DNA of 59,437 nt from Zygnema cylindricum (lineage: Eukaryota; Streptophyta; Zygnematophyceae; Zygnematales; Zygnemataceae). The stretch lies in the NCBI GenBank assembly GCA_037447655.1, contig JBBHKE010003171.1, forward strand, positions 10,001-69,437, in the 5' to 3' direction. Under the pieces are notes generated by a model, which had not been told where the DNA came from, did no database searches, and was given only the letters and a program-made list of their open reading frames with translations. Positions 34,601 to 44,465 of this stretch are shown piece after piece (position 1 is the first letter of the stretch; each line of letters begins with the position of its first letter). A program made the position numbers and the translations under genes.

Positions 34601-37235
34601 AAAGGTCAAATTGTTCTTGAATAGTAAATTTGAGACGACATACCTTGGAGAGTTAAGTTACCTACTTGGTATAGAAATCAAAAATGATGGTTATACAGTC
34701 TCCATAAATCAACAGAAATATGCAACAAAAGTATTAAAACGGTTTGGAATGGAAGATTGTATTCCCGTATCAACACCTGTAGACCCGAGTCAAAAGCTTA
34801 CGAAAGAAATAGGTCCTAAGTTAGAGTTTGAAAAAGAACAGATGAGGCAAGTTCCTTACAAAGAGGCAATGGGCAGCTTGATGTACTTAATGGTTGGCAC
34901 ACGCCCTGATCTAGCTCCAGGTGTAGGCTCATTAAGTCAATTAATGCAAAATGCAAGTTTAGAGCATTGATATGCTGTTAAATGTATTTTACGTTATGTG
35001 AAAGGGACTGTTAATTATGGCCTAAGTTTCTTGCAGAACACCGAAGACATTGATTTTTTTGGTAATGTTGATGCGGATTGGGGAGGCAACCACGACATAA
35101 AGAGGAGCACTACCGGCTGGATTTTCACGTGTTCAAGAGGACCTATTAGTTGGATTTCGAAACGCCAATCTTTTGTGGCGTTATCCAGCACGTAGGCGGA
35201 ATGTGTGGCTGCTACTGAAGCAGCAAAGGAAGCCATTTGGCTTCACAACTTTTACACTGAGATAGGGTTTGAACCAATAGAGGAGATTTTGATTCTTACA
35301 GATAATCAAAGTAACATTACTTTGATGAAAAATCCAGTTTACTATGCAACGACAAAACATATAGACATTCAAACACATTTTGTGAGAGAACAAGTTGAAA
35401 AGAAAGTTTTAAAGTTTGAGTTTGTTAGTTTAGCTCAACAAGGAGCAGATCACTTGATTAAGGGAATTCCTCGAGATAAAATTGTTGTTTGTAATCAGCT
35501 CACATGAGTTGGTCCTATTTAGTGAGGACAATTAATAGTCAGCATAAAATGACTCAGAGAGGGGGTGGTAGAATTATGTGTCCATTTCCTGCTAAGAACC
35601 AGAAGTCAAAGTTACTCAAAGTTGCTTGAGAATGAATCAACAGGAGTCCTGTTAGGTACATGTACGGTTGAATAGACGTCACAGTACATTTGCGTAGACA
35701 TCAAGTTAAATTTGTTAAGACGTCAAGCATGCTTTGCGTAGACGTCAACATTTGATAAAACGTAGTCGTCTACTTGTATTGTACGCCAAGTGAAGTCGTC
35801 GCAAATTTTGAGTGTATGACACGTAGCGAATTGTGACCGTTGGTTCGTTTACATAGGTCTCAAGTTAAGATATTTTTTTTTACGTGAAACACAAGTAGCG
35901 TAGTACCTACGTCATCCACACATATAAAATGTACCCATGCCTCACATTGAAATTAATCATTAATCAACTGAATGATTCTCTCCAATTTCACATTACTGCT
36001 ATTCTCTCCAATTTCTCATTACTGCTATTTTGGCACTGAATGCTTATTTTGTCATGTAATTAATCTATCTTCTTCCTTGTTCAGTAATTAAGCTTGCTTT
36101 CTCATATTGGGAGTTGTTTTCCTTTGCTTCTTGTCTTGTAATTGATCGATCCTATGGCCACTTTTTCTGAATCTCAAGACACTTTCTGTAACTTTTCGTT
36201 GATCGATCCTATGGCCACTTTTTCTGAATCTCAACACACTTTTTGTAACTTTCCGGACATTCCTGTTAAATTTATGTACTTTTAAAAGGTTTTTCAAAGA
36301 TTTTCTAGGATTTCGTTTTCCGTACGTGATCGTACATAGACGTACAACAAAATTTACACTAATTTTACGAAATGTATGAAATCGACGAATACTACATAAT
36401 TTTCGTAAAAAAAAAAAATCCGTACGAATTGGACATCAACGATTTCAAGTGTTATCGTTAACATTGTTAGAATAGAAAGTAATTTGTTCAATTCGGTATG
36501 TTATCCTCAGTGTTTAATATGCGTGTTTGACCCATGTAGTTGTTGTGTTTCAGGTGTTACTTCAAAAGAAAGAAACACGTAATCTATTTTTTGTTGTCTA
36601 CGCATTATATAGAAATTGAAACCATATATGATTTTGCCAAATTTATATTTGCAAGCTTTAGCTTTTAAACAGTTGGCCTTAGAAGGCCCATGCAAATCAT
36701 TTCATTTTTTTTTCCATAATGCGAGAACTGTGGAATACATCATTTCAAATATGAACGGCATACATCGCCATTGATGACGTCACATCCTCCCCTAAGCATT
36801 AGGTTATGAGATCTACATTTTTCACAAGATATTTTTTCTGTTCGATTCGAACATTTGGATTTAAAAGAACAAACAAATGTGGAAAGAAAGTTGTTTAGGC
36901 ATAAAAAGCATGATGATAAACAAAAACACGTCTAAAAGAAATTACATTTTTTTGTTTTCCTCTCTTTTTTGTTCCGTATAAAAATACCATTTTCTCACAA
37001 ATTTCATTGCTATAAGCTCTTTCCAAAAAACTTGCTTTAACTTTCTACCAACTCAGAGGCAGCCAGAATTCAAACAGAACCCTCCACATATAGCTTCAGT
37101 TACCTCAATGTACGGTCAATGTACGGTCAGATTTAACTCACCTGCTCCTTCAAGAACAACGCTCAACGTCAGCAAAACCAGCACGAGTACGGAAAGTCTC
37201 CAAGTGTCTCGCAGCCTTGCCATTGTACCAAACAT
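22672..37235 (-). CDS. PAN-domain, proline-rich receptor-like kinase (9 exons found, C-lobe missing)
   Basis: Predicted plasma-membrane receptor kinase. Minus-strand exons in order: 37235-37142 (signal peptide, LVLVLLTL core), 28935-28660 (PAN-like, CTATCAANCSCVAF), 27847-27770 (Pro-rich), 26965-26702 (PAN-like, CKALCTADCDCVAF), 26282-26013 (PAN-like, CQELCSTNCTCLGF), 25359-25243 (Ser-Pro-rich), 24290-24183 (TM), 23519-23308 (kinase N-lobe: GEGGYGTVY loop, Lys in WAVKRA), 22807-22672 (NIVQLLGYC, hinge LVYEFMEKGSL). Every junction joins in frame at GT-AG sites. The ectodomain and TM exons are all phase 1-1 multiples of three. After the TM, Arg-Arg-Asn-Arg gives the expected stop-transfer charge. 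No HRD, DFG or APE exon is seen down to 20.5 kb, so it may be truncated, pseudogenic or interrupted at the N gap. Intron 1 (8.2 kb) contains a hAT-like element and a Copia element. Assigning the signal-peptide exon rests on phase fit and strand. Confidence 0.78.
22971..23012. repeat. (GGAA)n microsatellite
   Basis: About ten perfect AAGG/GGAA units in the intron between the two kinase exons. Confidence 0.97.
24901..25119. mobile_element. TA-flanked MITE (family A) in the kinase gene intron
   Basis: It runs from 'tacaccgtgtatcgttatta' to 'taaagattcacggta', with internal arms 'aaaacatattttctccg' and 'cggagaaaagatgtttt'. It lies between the second Pro-rich exon and the TM exon. Confidence 0.8.
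26345..26502. repeat. CCCT/CCCCT low-complexity tract
   Basis: A pyrimidine tract on the plus strand between the two adjacent PAN exons. On the gene's strand it reads G/A-rich, so it is intronic and not a Pro-rich exon. Confidence 0.9.
29867..29909. mobile_element. 43-bp minimal MITE: two TIRs almost back to back
   Basis: 'tacaccgtgtatcgctatta', then a few bases, then 'gtgatacacggtgta'. Almost nothing remains of the family A interior. The DNA can form a near-complete hairpin. Confidence 0.75.
29966..30628. mobile_element. hAT-like non-autonomous element with 8-bp target duplication
   Basis: The inverted termini are CATAGTTCAAAAGTAGG and CCTACTTTTGAATTATG. The flanks are perfect 8-bp repeats CAATTGAC at 29958-29965 and 30629-30636. 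An 8-bp duplication is the hAT hallmark, although the terminus does not match the hAT consensus exactly. There is no transposase. Related fragments lie at 46758-47010, 53960-54354 and 54489-54587. It sits in intron 1 of the receptor kinase gene. Confidence 0.85.
30981..31336. repeat. Tandem duplication, 2 x 178 bp
   Basis: Units 30981-31158 and 31159-31336 both begin 'tttccatactttgtacg' and carry 'gggtttgtagggta' and repeated CGTACA words. The surroundings (30830-31500) are also rich in 'ttttcgtacatt' motifs. Confidence 0.9.
31533..32113 (+). repeat. 5' LTR of Copia 1
   Basis: 581 bp, TGTTAGAATT to TCAACA. It is clearly homologous to the 3' LTR but with many differences, so the insertion is not very recent. 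Confidence 0.93.
32114..32125 (+). promoter_or_regulatory. Primer-binding site, initiator tRNA-Met 3' end
   Basis: TGGTATCAGAGC abuts the 5' LTR. This is the usual plant Copia primer site, complementary to the 3' end of initiator tRNA-Met. Confidence 0.95.
32265..35507 (+). pseudogene. Copia 1 gag-pol remnants
   Basis: Gag-like residues lie in 32265-32777. A CCHC knuckle (CYNCGKLGHKSSIC) near 32963 is in another frame. The protease site reads DSRAS instead of DSGAS near 33115. A pre-integrase remnant (HLGEQNLKLL) sits near 33540. The integrase catalytic core is absent. RT fragments run 34056-34970 with the active site altered to NVDD and a local duplication of the LKQSLRCWNIKL segment. RNase H runs 34998-35507 with an in-frame stop. 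Several stops and frame changes make it non-functional. Confidence 0.9.
35566..36236 (+). repeat. 3' LTR of Copia 1
   Basis: 671 bp, longer than the 5' LTR because of internal short duplications near 35975-36030 and 36150-36235 (the text around 'ttgatcgatcctatggccac' is repeated). Confidence 0.92.
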
Positions 37236-37434
37236 GAGAGAAATCCTTCGCACGTGAGTCTACGGATCTGCGGATCCTTCCCACTTGCGATCAAAAAGCT
37301 GCAAAGCCTGCTTGTAGAATCAAAGCTGAAAGTAAACAAAACGAAACACGACTAGCTGCACAAATTTGCGGTCTGAGCGGTCAGCGCATTTTTGGACGTA
37401 ATAAGACGAATTGGAAAAGTTTTGAACCAAATCA

Positions 37435-38060
37435 TGCGTGGTTCACACTTGAAAAAGGGGAAAACGGTATGGTATGAAAGCGGTACTTTTTTTTTTGTCC
37501 GCCGTGAACTGGCACGTGACGCTAACCCTACGTCAATTAGCGTGTCGGGATTTGAAAGAGCTACCTGTCCTTACGAAAAGTAAACGCTTTACGGACATGA
37601 TATGTACGAAGCCTTCCAAATCAAACTGTACTGCCACGCAAGCGTGGAGGAACTTAGAACATGCCCCAAAAAAAAACCTCGGGCGCCCGGAAAAAAAAAA
37701 GCAAAGGACCAAGCAGGACCAAGGGGACACCTCACACGAATCATCATCAATTTTTTTTTTTTTCCATCGGGTTTTTTTTTTTTTTTTACATTGCATGTTC
37801 TCTTATCTGATTGGTCCTCTAGTTTGTTCATAAGTTTGCGAAGGAATGAATTCTTGTCCGGTTCACGTCCGTACGCTTCGTTTTCGTAATTCTTCGTTTC
37901 CGTTTGTTATTCGCAGCTGTCGAGTTTTGACGCATAGAACTGCACCTTTTGTCCGCCACTACGCTCCAAAACGGTCGAAACTTACCGTCCCAACCGTCAC
38001 CGCCGCGTTTTTTGTCATTTTATGAAATTTGGCGTAACCTTTTTCAAGTGTGAACCACGC
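37435..38060. mobile_element. TIR element, family D
   Basis: The left end GCGTGGTTCACACTTGAAAA and right end TTTTCAAGTGTGAACCACGC form an inverted repeat of more than 20 bp. The interior is GC-moderate with A/T homopolymers; open frames in it lack motifs. I could not settle a target duplication, so the superfamily is unassigned. It lies just upstream of the receptor kinase signal-peptide exon. Confidence 0.75.
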
Positions 38061-38458
38061 CAATAACCGTACTACTATAGAGTAGCCTACGTTTGTACGG
38101 ACAGCCAACGACCTACTACGTTTGTACGGACAACCTGCGACCTACTACTGTACGTTTGTACGGATGATTTCAATAATACACAAACTTACAAAATTAGTGC
38201 AAGTTAGTTTTCGAGCACGTGTCCCTCATATAGTGGGTCCCAGTGGAGTGGCGCTCCACCGTGCGAAATGCGTCGTAAGACTCACCACCGACAAGAAATT
38301 TGTCAAAAAAAAATGAAAATCGGGACTTCGGTCAACAGGTAGAAGTTCCATCGGAGACTTCCGTAATTGACTAATTGTCCGGTCAACACGGTCAAATAAT
38401 AAAAATAGTCAAAGATTTCACAAACCGACCAATTTTAATGTACAATCTTAAGATCTTA

Positions 38459-39831
38459 GGGTACGTCCCCATGTATTAGAGTATCGACTATATTCTGTCG
38501 GTTTCACCCAAAACGCAGCTCCGTATGAGAAAAACTTTAGCCGTACAATAAAGTCAATTCATTAAAAGTACAGCAAACGTCAAGTCGATACTTTGAATGT
38601 ACTTCGTGTTTGTCGTCATGTTAACTACTTTTGGCGTTTTCCTTTTTTCAACCCCCGGGCAAGAGAATTCAGCCCGTCCAAAAACTTCATCAAAAATCTC
38701 CTCGCGACTTGATTTCACGGAAAGTACACCGCCAATCGCTATTAGAGTCAAGGATTAAATAGCGTCAAAAAACAATTAGCGTTATTGATTCTAATTTAGT
38801 ACCTGAGACGTGGCAGATTATGGTCCACGTACTTAAATAGCATTATTAATTGTATTTCAGGTTTTTTTTTTGAAAAAAGGGCACCGAATTGGCGTTATAT
38901 ACTCTAATAGCGATTGGCGGTGTACTGTACACCGCCAATCGCTATTAGAGTATATAACGCCAATTCGGTGCCCTTTTTTCAAAAAAAAAAACCTGAAATA
39001 CAATTAATAACGCTATTTAAGTACGTGGACCATAATTTGCCACGTCTCAGGTACTAAATTAGAATCAATAACGCTAATTGTTTTTTGACGCTATTTAATC
39101 CTTGACTCTAATAGCGATTGGCGGTGTACTGTACCACCCAAACAACGAATGAATAACGGCTCTCAAACGCGCCACACGAGTGGGAAAATTTTAGGACGAC
39201 TCGCTATTTTTCTCCCCGCCATCACCTGCATGTACGGAAAAGACGAGCATGTACAGAAAAAAAATATGCAGGGGTCTCGGACCTCCACTTTCATTCATGG
39301 GTCATTCGCAGAATTTTGCGCCCTCGTCGCCTCTCCCCTCTCCCCCTCACACTATCGCTTTTATCTCTCACTTTTTAGAAAGAGGCACGACAATACTGGT
39401 ATTAAATGAAAGATATTAAAAAATAAATTCTCTTTATTACCTTTATGTATAATTTTACGGCAAGTCGAGTGAGAAAAGTCGAAAAAACGAAATCGGATAG
39501 CCATGGCAAAAAGTTCGTAAATTTTGTGACATCGACGTTGTCACAAGTGAGCATGGCGTCACAATGTTACAAAACCCTAAATATCTTCCATGTCACAAAA
39601 TTACAAAAAACCAAACATCTACAACCGTCGCTGTTTTTGTTGGCGTCACCGATTGTCGGAAGTTTTGTAGTCGTCTTCAACCGTCACAAAGTTGTACCTA
39701 CGTCTACGATCGTCACATTTCAAAGTTCCGATTTCATTTTCGCACATTGGGACGCTTTTCAAAGTAGTACGGAACACTTCACTACAGTCCAAAATGCTTT
39801 TTCAAAGTATCGCTTACATGGGGACGTACCT
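38459..39831. mobile_element. Harbinger-like TIR element with TTA duplications
   Basis: Left end GGGTACGTCCCCATGTA, right end TACATGGGGACGTACCT. It is flanked by TTA at 38456-38458 and 39832-39834, a 3-bp duplication typical of PIF/Harbinger. There is no transposase, and much of the interior is the palindromic MITE pair. Similar 'GTCCCCATGTA' words at about 30450, 40830 and 42815 suggest more copies. Confidence 0.65.
38725..39128. repeat. 404-bp near-perfect palindrome of two family B MITEs
   Basis: Left MITE 38725-38924 and right MITE 38928-39128 are reverse complements across the 3-bp centre CTG. I see one substitution (CAGATTATGG against CAAATTATGG) and one base of difference in a T/A run. 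Both have complete termini. Confidence 0.95.
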
Positions 39832-39834
39832 TTA

Positions 39835-41130
39835 ATTTGCACCAGAAATAATTACTTTATCCCGCAAAAAAGCAACAAAGCTAAGGGTACTTTCGCATGT
39901 GCTAAAGTTACACGTCTCTTCTGTTGTTTTCCTCCATAACTTAGGAAAAAAAAAATCCACAGTCGTACCGGAAAATTGAAATTACCACCGTACAAGTTGC
40001 GTTACTTTTAAACTTTACATGTATTAAAGTTTGTCGTCTAGCACGATGCAAGTTGTCGTTTAGCGAGTTTTGGCACACTTTCTTGTCCTTCCAACTCATT
40101 TTCAAAACCTCGCGAGGTGATTTTAAATAAAGTTTCATGAGATGAGCGAATAGGCAGATTCTGTCGCACGTGTCGGAGGTTTTTGACAATTTTTGTGCGC
40201 GGAGTACCAAAAAAAACACCCACTGCACGTTTACAGCCTATGCGTGACTTTTTCTCGTGCGTTTTTTTTCCGTACAGGGGCCGTGGAGGGGTCTCGACCA
40301 ACGGACGCCATTTCGCAAAAGCAAAGTCTATGAAAGCACCTCTCTCTCTCTCTCCCACTACCGCGTCTATGTCACAATTCTTGTAATGAAAAACGTCAAT
40401 TTGGTATCAAATGAAAGATCTCTAAAAACGATTTATTTTTACTATCTTTGGGTGTATTTTGATGGCAAGTAGAGTGAGAAATGATAAAAAAACACAATCG
40501 GAAAACCATGGCAGAAAGTTTTAGAATATGTAACGTCGGCGTTGTCATAATTGAGCGTGACGTCAAAATGTCACAAACCCTTAACATCTACAATATCACA
40601 CGTACAAGACGCCTACAACCGTCGCTATTTTGTAAACGTCGTCAATTGGAGCAATTTTTGTAATCGTCTACAACCGTCACAAATAACACCCGCGTCTACA
40701 TTCGTCACTTTTTAAAGTAACGATTTCATTTCTTTACACCGAAATGTACCGAAAAGTAATACGGAGAATCTTCGCTAAAACCAAAGTTACAAGACTAAAG
40801 TTTTGGTTAGAAGCCAAAGTACCTTAAGAGTGCGTGCCCATGTGTTCAAATAAGGGTTTTTTAAATACCCTATTGACGAATAGAAATCTGAGATTGCACG
40901 CGTGAAACGCTTTCAAAAAAAAATTGCATGAGGGAGAGGACACGCTATTTTTTCCACTGCTCGTCACGCGCATGTACGTACGAAAATGACAAGCATGTAC
41001 AGAAAAATATTTGTTAGGGTCTTGGACCTCCACTTTCATTAATGGGTCCTTCGCAAAAGTTTACGTAGTCTTAGTCTCTCCCGCTCTTTCTCACTCCATC
41101 GCTCCTCTTTCTCTCTTCTCTAAATGAAAT
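39835..41130. repeat. Diverged repeat block
   Basis: The segment 40180-40640 resembles 39390-39600 ('attaaatgaaagat', 'gccatggca.aaagtt', 'gtcacaa.....ta'). The segment 40960-41110 resembles 39220-39370 ('gacctccactttcattcatg'). 39948-40180 is also related, inverted, to 43790-44000. This looks like old copies of one element. No gene is recognised. Confidence 0.55.
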
Positions 41131-42740
41131 GCAGCAATAAACACCCCAAAAAAATCGATATTGTGACAATATATTTCGCCAACATGCCAATATGTTACAT
41201 CGCCAAATAACGAAGCTTGTTTTTTTTTGTAATTATTTGCAGGTCTTTTTGCCCCCATACTCATTCTAGATTTACTTTTTTGGTTTTTATTGCTTTTTGT
41301 GAGGTTTTATTTTGTCATTTTGCTTGAGAAATATGTTTTCTGCATTAAAAGACAAGTGTGAATGTTGAAGCGGTCGGACAGGTAGAAAAGGGAAGTTCGC
41401 TGAAGTTTCAAAGTACTACGGACCGGAATAGTTTGTATTACGAAAAGTTTAAAACCAGATGTTTGTATCACCGCCTAAAAAAAAATTGAAAGGTGCAAAT
41501 TTTTAAGGCATCTAATTCACTGTGGTTATTTTAGCCAAGAAATAGTTAAAGTATTGTTTTTGTATTCTAACCGCTGAAAAAAATCTCATCACCAACTCAC
41601 ATGTGTGGTTTATACATGGCTTTATATTTCTGTATTACTCGAGTGTATATTTCACGCTTCAAAATAACGTGTTAGCCCATTTATTAACAACTTCATAATT
41701 TGTTTTTCTTTGGCAATAGGATTCTACTGTTTAGCGACAAAAAACAGTTCTTCATGTTCACTTTCTGTCTCAAAAGGAGATCACCATAAAAAATGCAATA
41801 TAATGCTAACCGAATTTTGTATGTCTTCGTACAATTGCATCTCATGACCACTCAAGTGGAGCCCAATATTTGGCCACAATTAACCCACATTTCAAGATTA
41901 ATATTAATTATTTCATTTTCCAAATTCTAAATCCAATTCCTCAAATGACAACTTTTGAAATTCACAAATGTTTATAACTCCGAGATGTCCAGATTATCCG
42001 ATTTCCAATTCCCCATCCCCACATTCAAACATGTCATAACCCCATAATCTTAAAATCTCAAATTTCGTAGTTGCCCAATTTATCAATATCCAACATCCAA
42101 ATTTTATCTCTTAATTGTTTCTCAAACTGATAGCATGAAAATTCCAAATCTCAATTCCTTAAGAGATAAATTTTGAAATTCACAAAGGTTCAAAACTCTG
42201 AGATGTCAAGATTATCCGATTTCCAATTCCCCACTTCCCACATTCAAACATGTTATAATCCCATAATCCCAAAATCCAAAATTTAGGTGTCATCTTCCAC
42301 TAATCCTATGTTGCCTCCTTTCTCTTGAGAATCTATTGGAATAGACAAAAACATAATCATTTCTGTAATGATACTTGCTCAAAATCCAAAAGCATCTATG
42401 TAATGCTTCCTAGCTGCAAATTGCTAAGGGGAAAACGAGCAGTGTGTAGAAAATATGTTGTCAGATCATCATTTGAATTTAACGAAATTAGTGTGACTTT
42501 TTGGTTTCGAAATTTTAGGTCTTGTACGTACTAATTTTTTGACGCTTATATGTTGCGCTTTCTAGATTGAAGTTACTTTATATAAAATCACGTCATTCGT
42601 GGCGTACCATAATATTCAACGATTTCAAAGAAATACGATATTATATAAAGTACTAAATTTAAGAATTACTATTTGTCTTGAAATACAAAGCGATAAAATT
42701 TGCAGGTCCTAATGCGATATGTTTATCGCGATAATTTTGT
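41131..42740. repeat. AT-rich DNA with a 218-bp-spaced duplicated segment
   Basis: 41950-42070 and 42168-42290 share 'ttattcgatttccaattcccc'-like text ('gattatccgatttccaattc', 'cccacattcaaacatgt') at an offset of 218 bp. The rest has no recognised gene. Confidence 0.55.
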
Positions 42741-42758
42741 ACCCGATACACAACACTA
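42741..42758. mobile_element. hAT-like right terminus (relic)
   Basis: CCCGATACACAACACTA preceded by TATCGCGATA-type words matches the right end of the element at 19042-19994 and keeps the expected terminal TA. A matching left end was not found. Confidence 0.45.
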
Positions 42759-44246
42759 CAAAACACTTTTTTAGGGCTTGTTCGATGTAGGCTTTATCTT
42801 GAAAGGGCTAAGAGTATGTCCCCGTGTACTTCTAACTTAGCAAACTTACATTTTTTTTATCACGAATACGCCGCACCTGATTTTCAAGTGTCCCGGTGTA
42901 TAAGAACGAAATTTTAACTTGCGTTTGTGACGATTGCATACGTCGACAATACCTATAACGGTTGTCAACGTCTATACTCTGTGTTGTCGCACCTTATTTT
43001 TGGAACTGCTTGTGACGTCGTATGACTTTCCGTGACATTGTAGATGTACCGCGACATTGTACATGTACCGCCTTCAGCCTGTGCCGTTTCATGGTTGAAG
43101 AAGATGCACTTTGCCTTTGCGTCTCCTGTTCGGTCGACAATAATAAAATGGATAAAAATAATCAAAATGTCTGTCCACATTCGAACAAATTAGGCGCATC
43201 CGCGTGTAAATGCTCGGATGTACACTAAGGCAATGTTAAAAGTATTCTAAAGGTGAACACGGGGGGAAATTGTTATATAGAATATGGTCACCTAAACCTT
43301 TTGTACTTTTATTATTACATTCCCATTTTCATGTTCTGCAATAGTACATGTGATATATGTTCAACAACAACAACATAGAACTAAAATTGACGTACGGTCT
43401 TTTTCCGGTCATGAGTTACAGTATTATAGATTGTACGTTTCTACTATTCTACCTACGAAGAATATCACAAAAAATAGTTACAAATTTTTTTTATGACAGT
43501 TTTTTTTTTGCTTCCTTTCAACGTTCTTTCTCTAACTATACCTTTTTGTTACTCACACTTTTTGTTACTTTTGAGACATTTTTCATTACTTTTCATTTTT
43601 GTTATAAAAAAAATGATTTCATTTTTATGGTAAAAAACACAAAAAAATTGAAGACCAAAGTTCACTTTTATGTAAATTTTTATGTTTATTTTTTGTTCAT
43701 TCCCATTTAACAGAAAATGAAAAAAATGGATAACTCTTCAACAAAGTTTTCAAAAGCGTGTGGCGCGTGCCACAACGCTTTCCTATTCGCTTATAACTTG
43801 TTACTTTTAAATAAATTCTCCTCGCTAGGTGATTTCGGTATAAGTTGGAAGATGAGCTGGAATGACACAAATGTGGGTCGAAACAGGGAAGACGACAAAC
43901 TGTACTGTAGTACATTTAAAGTTGGCAGACGACGCAAATTGTATTGTGTTATTTTCATTATTTTGATACGGCTGAAGTTTTTCTCGTTGTGGGCTAAGTT
44001 TTGGAAGAAAAAAATCCTTAACTTTATCACATGGGAACATGCCCTTATCTCCAAACGCCAACGCTTTGCCTTGTTTGTACGGAAAGATGATGCCGACAAA
44101 GACGTTTTACTCAATATTTTAAGCCTTCTGTCTTGCTTTCACGTTTGTGCCGACATGGGAAATTTTATTGCACGGATATTGACGTACGGCCCGCAATAAA
44201 AATATCAAAAATCCGTACGTGCATCAAAAAAAGCGCCACCAACGTC
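42759..44246. other. Intergenic repeat-rich DNA
   Basis: Open frames at 43357-43710 and 43717-44199 have no recognisable domain. Part of the second is an inverted, diverged copy of 39948-40180, so it is repeat-derived. Confidence 0.45.
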
Positions 44247-44465
44247 ACACTGTGTATCGATATTCGCGTCATATTTTTTTCGCCACTTCAACAAGCCTTT
44301 CTTTGTGCACACGTGTCCAGTTTCGGTTTGAAAACCTCCAATCTGAAGGCTCATCGCGGCCGTTGATTTGTAGTCTCCCGGACCGTAGGATCCGTAGACC
44401 CACGGAGGAAAGATGATTTAAGTGGCGGGAAAAACATTGACGCTGATAACACTACATGGTGTGTA
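44247..44465. mobile_element. Diverged family A MITE
   Basis: Begins 'cactgtgtatcgatattcg' and ends 'cactacatggtgtgta', with internal 'cgccacttcaacaagcc' against 'gatgatttaagtggcgg'. The left TA is lost. Confidence 0.65.

Larger units (their letters stand above)
31533..36236 (+). mobile_element. Ty1/Copia LTR retrotransposon 1 (decayed)
   Basis: Complete ends: LTRs start TG and end CA, flanked by perfect 5-bp duplications CACTT (31528-31532 and 36237-36241). The primer site follows the 5' LTR directly, and a GAGAGGGGG polypurine tract precedes the 3' LTR. Coding remnants are gag, CCHC knuckle, protease, RT and RNase H. The integrase core is missing, so it could not move on its own. It lies in intron 1 of the receptor kinase gene, in antisense orientation to it. 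Confidence 0.95.

Noticed and set aside
43357-44199. Two plus-strand open frames of 117 and 160 codons
   Set aside because: No motif; one is repeat-derived and the other T-rich.
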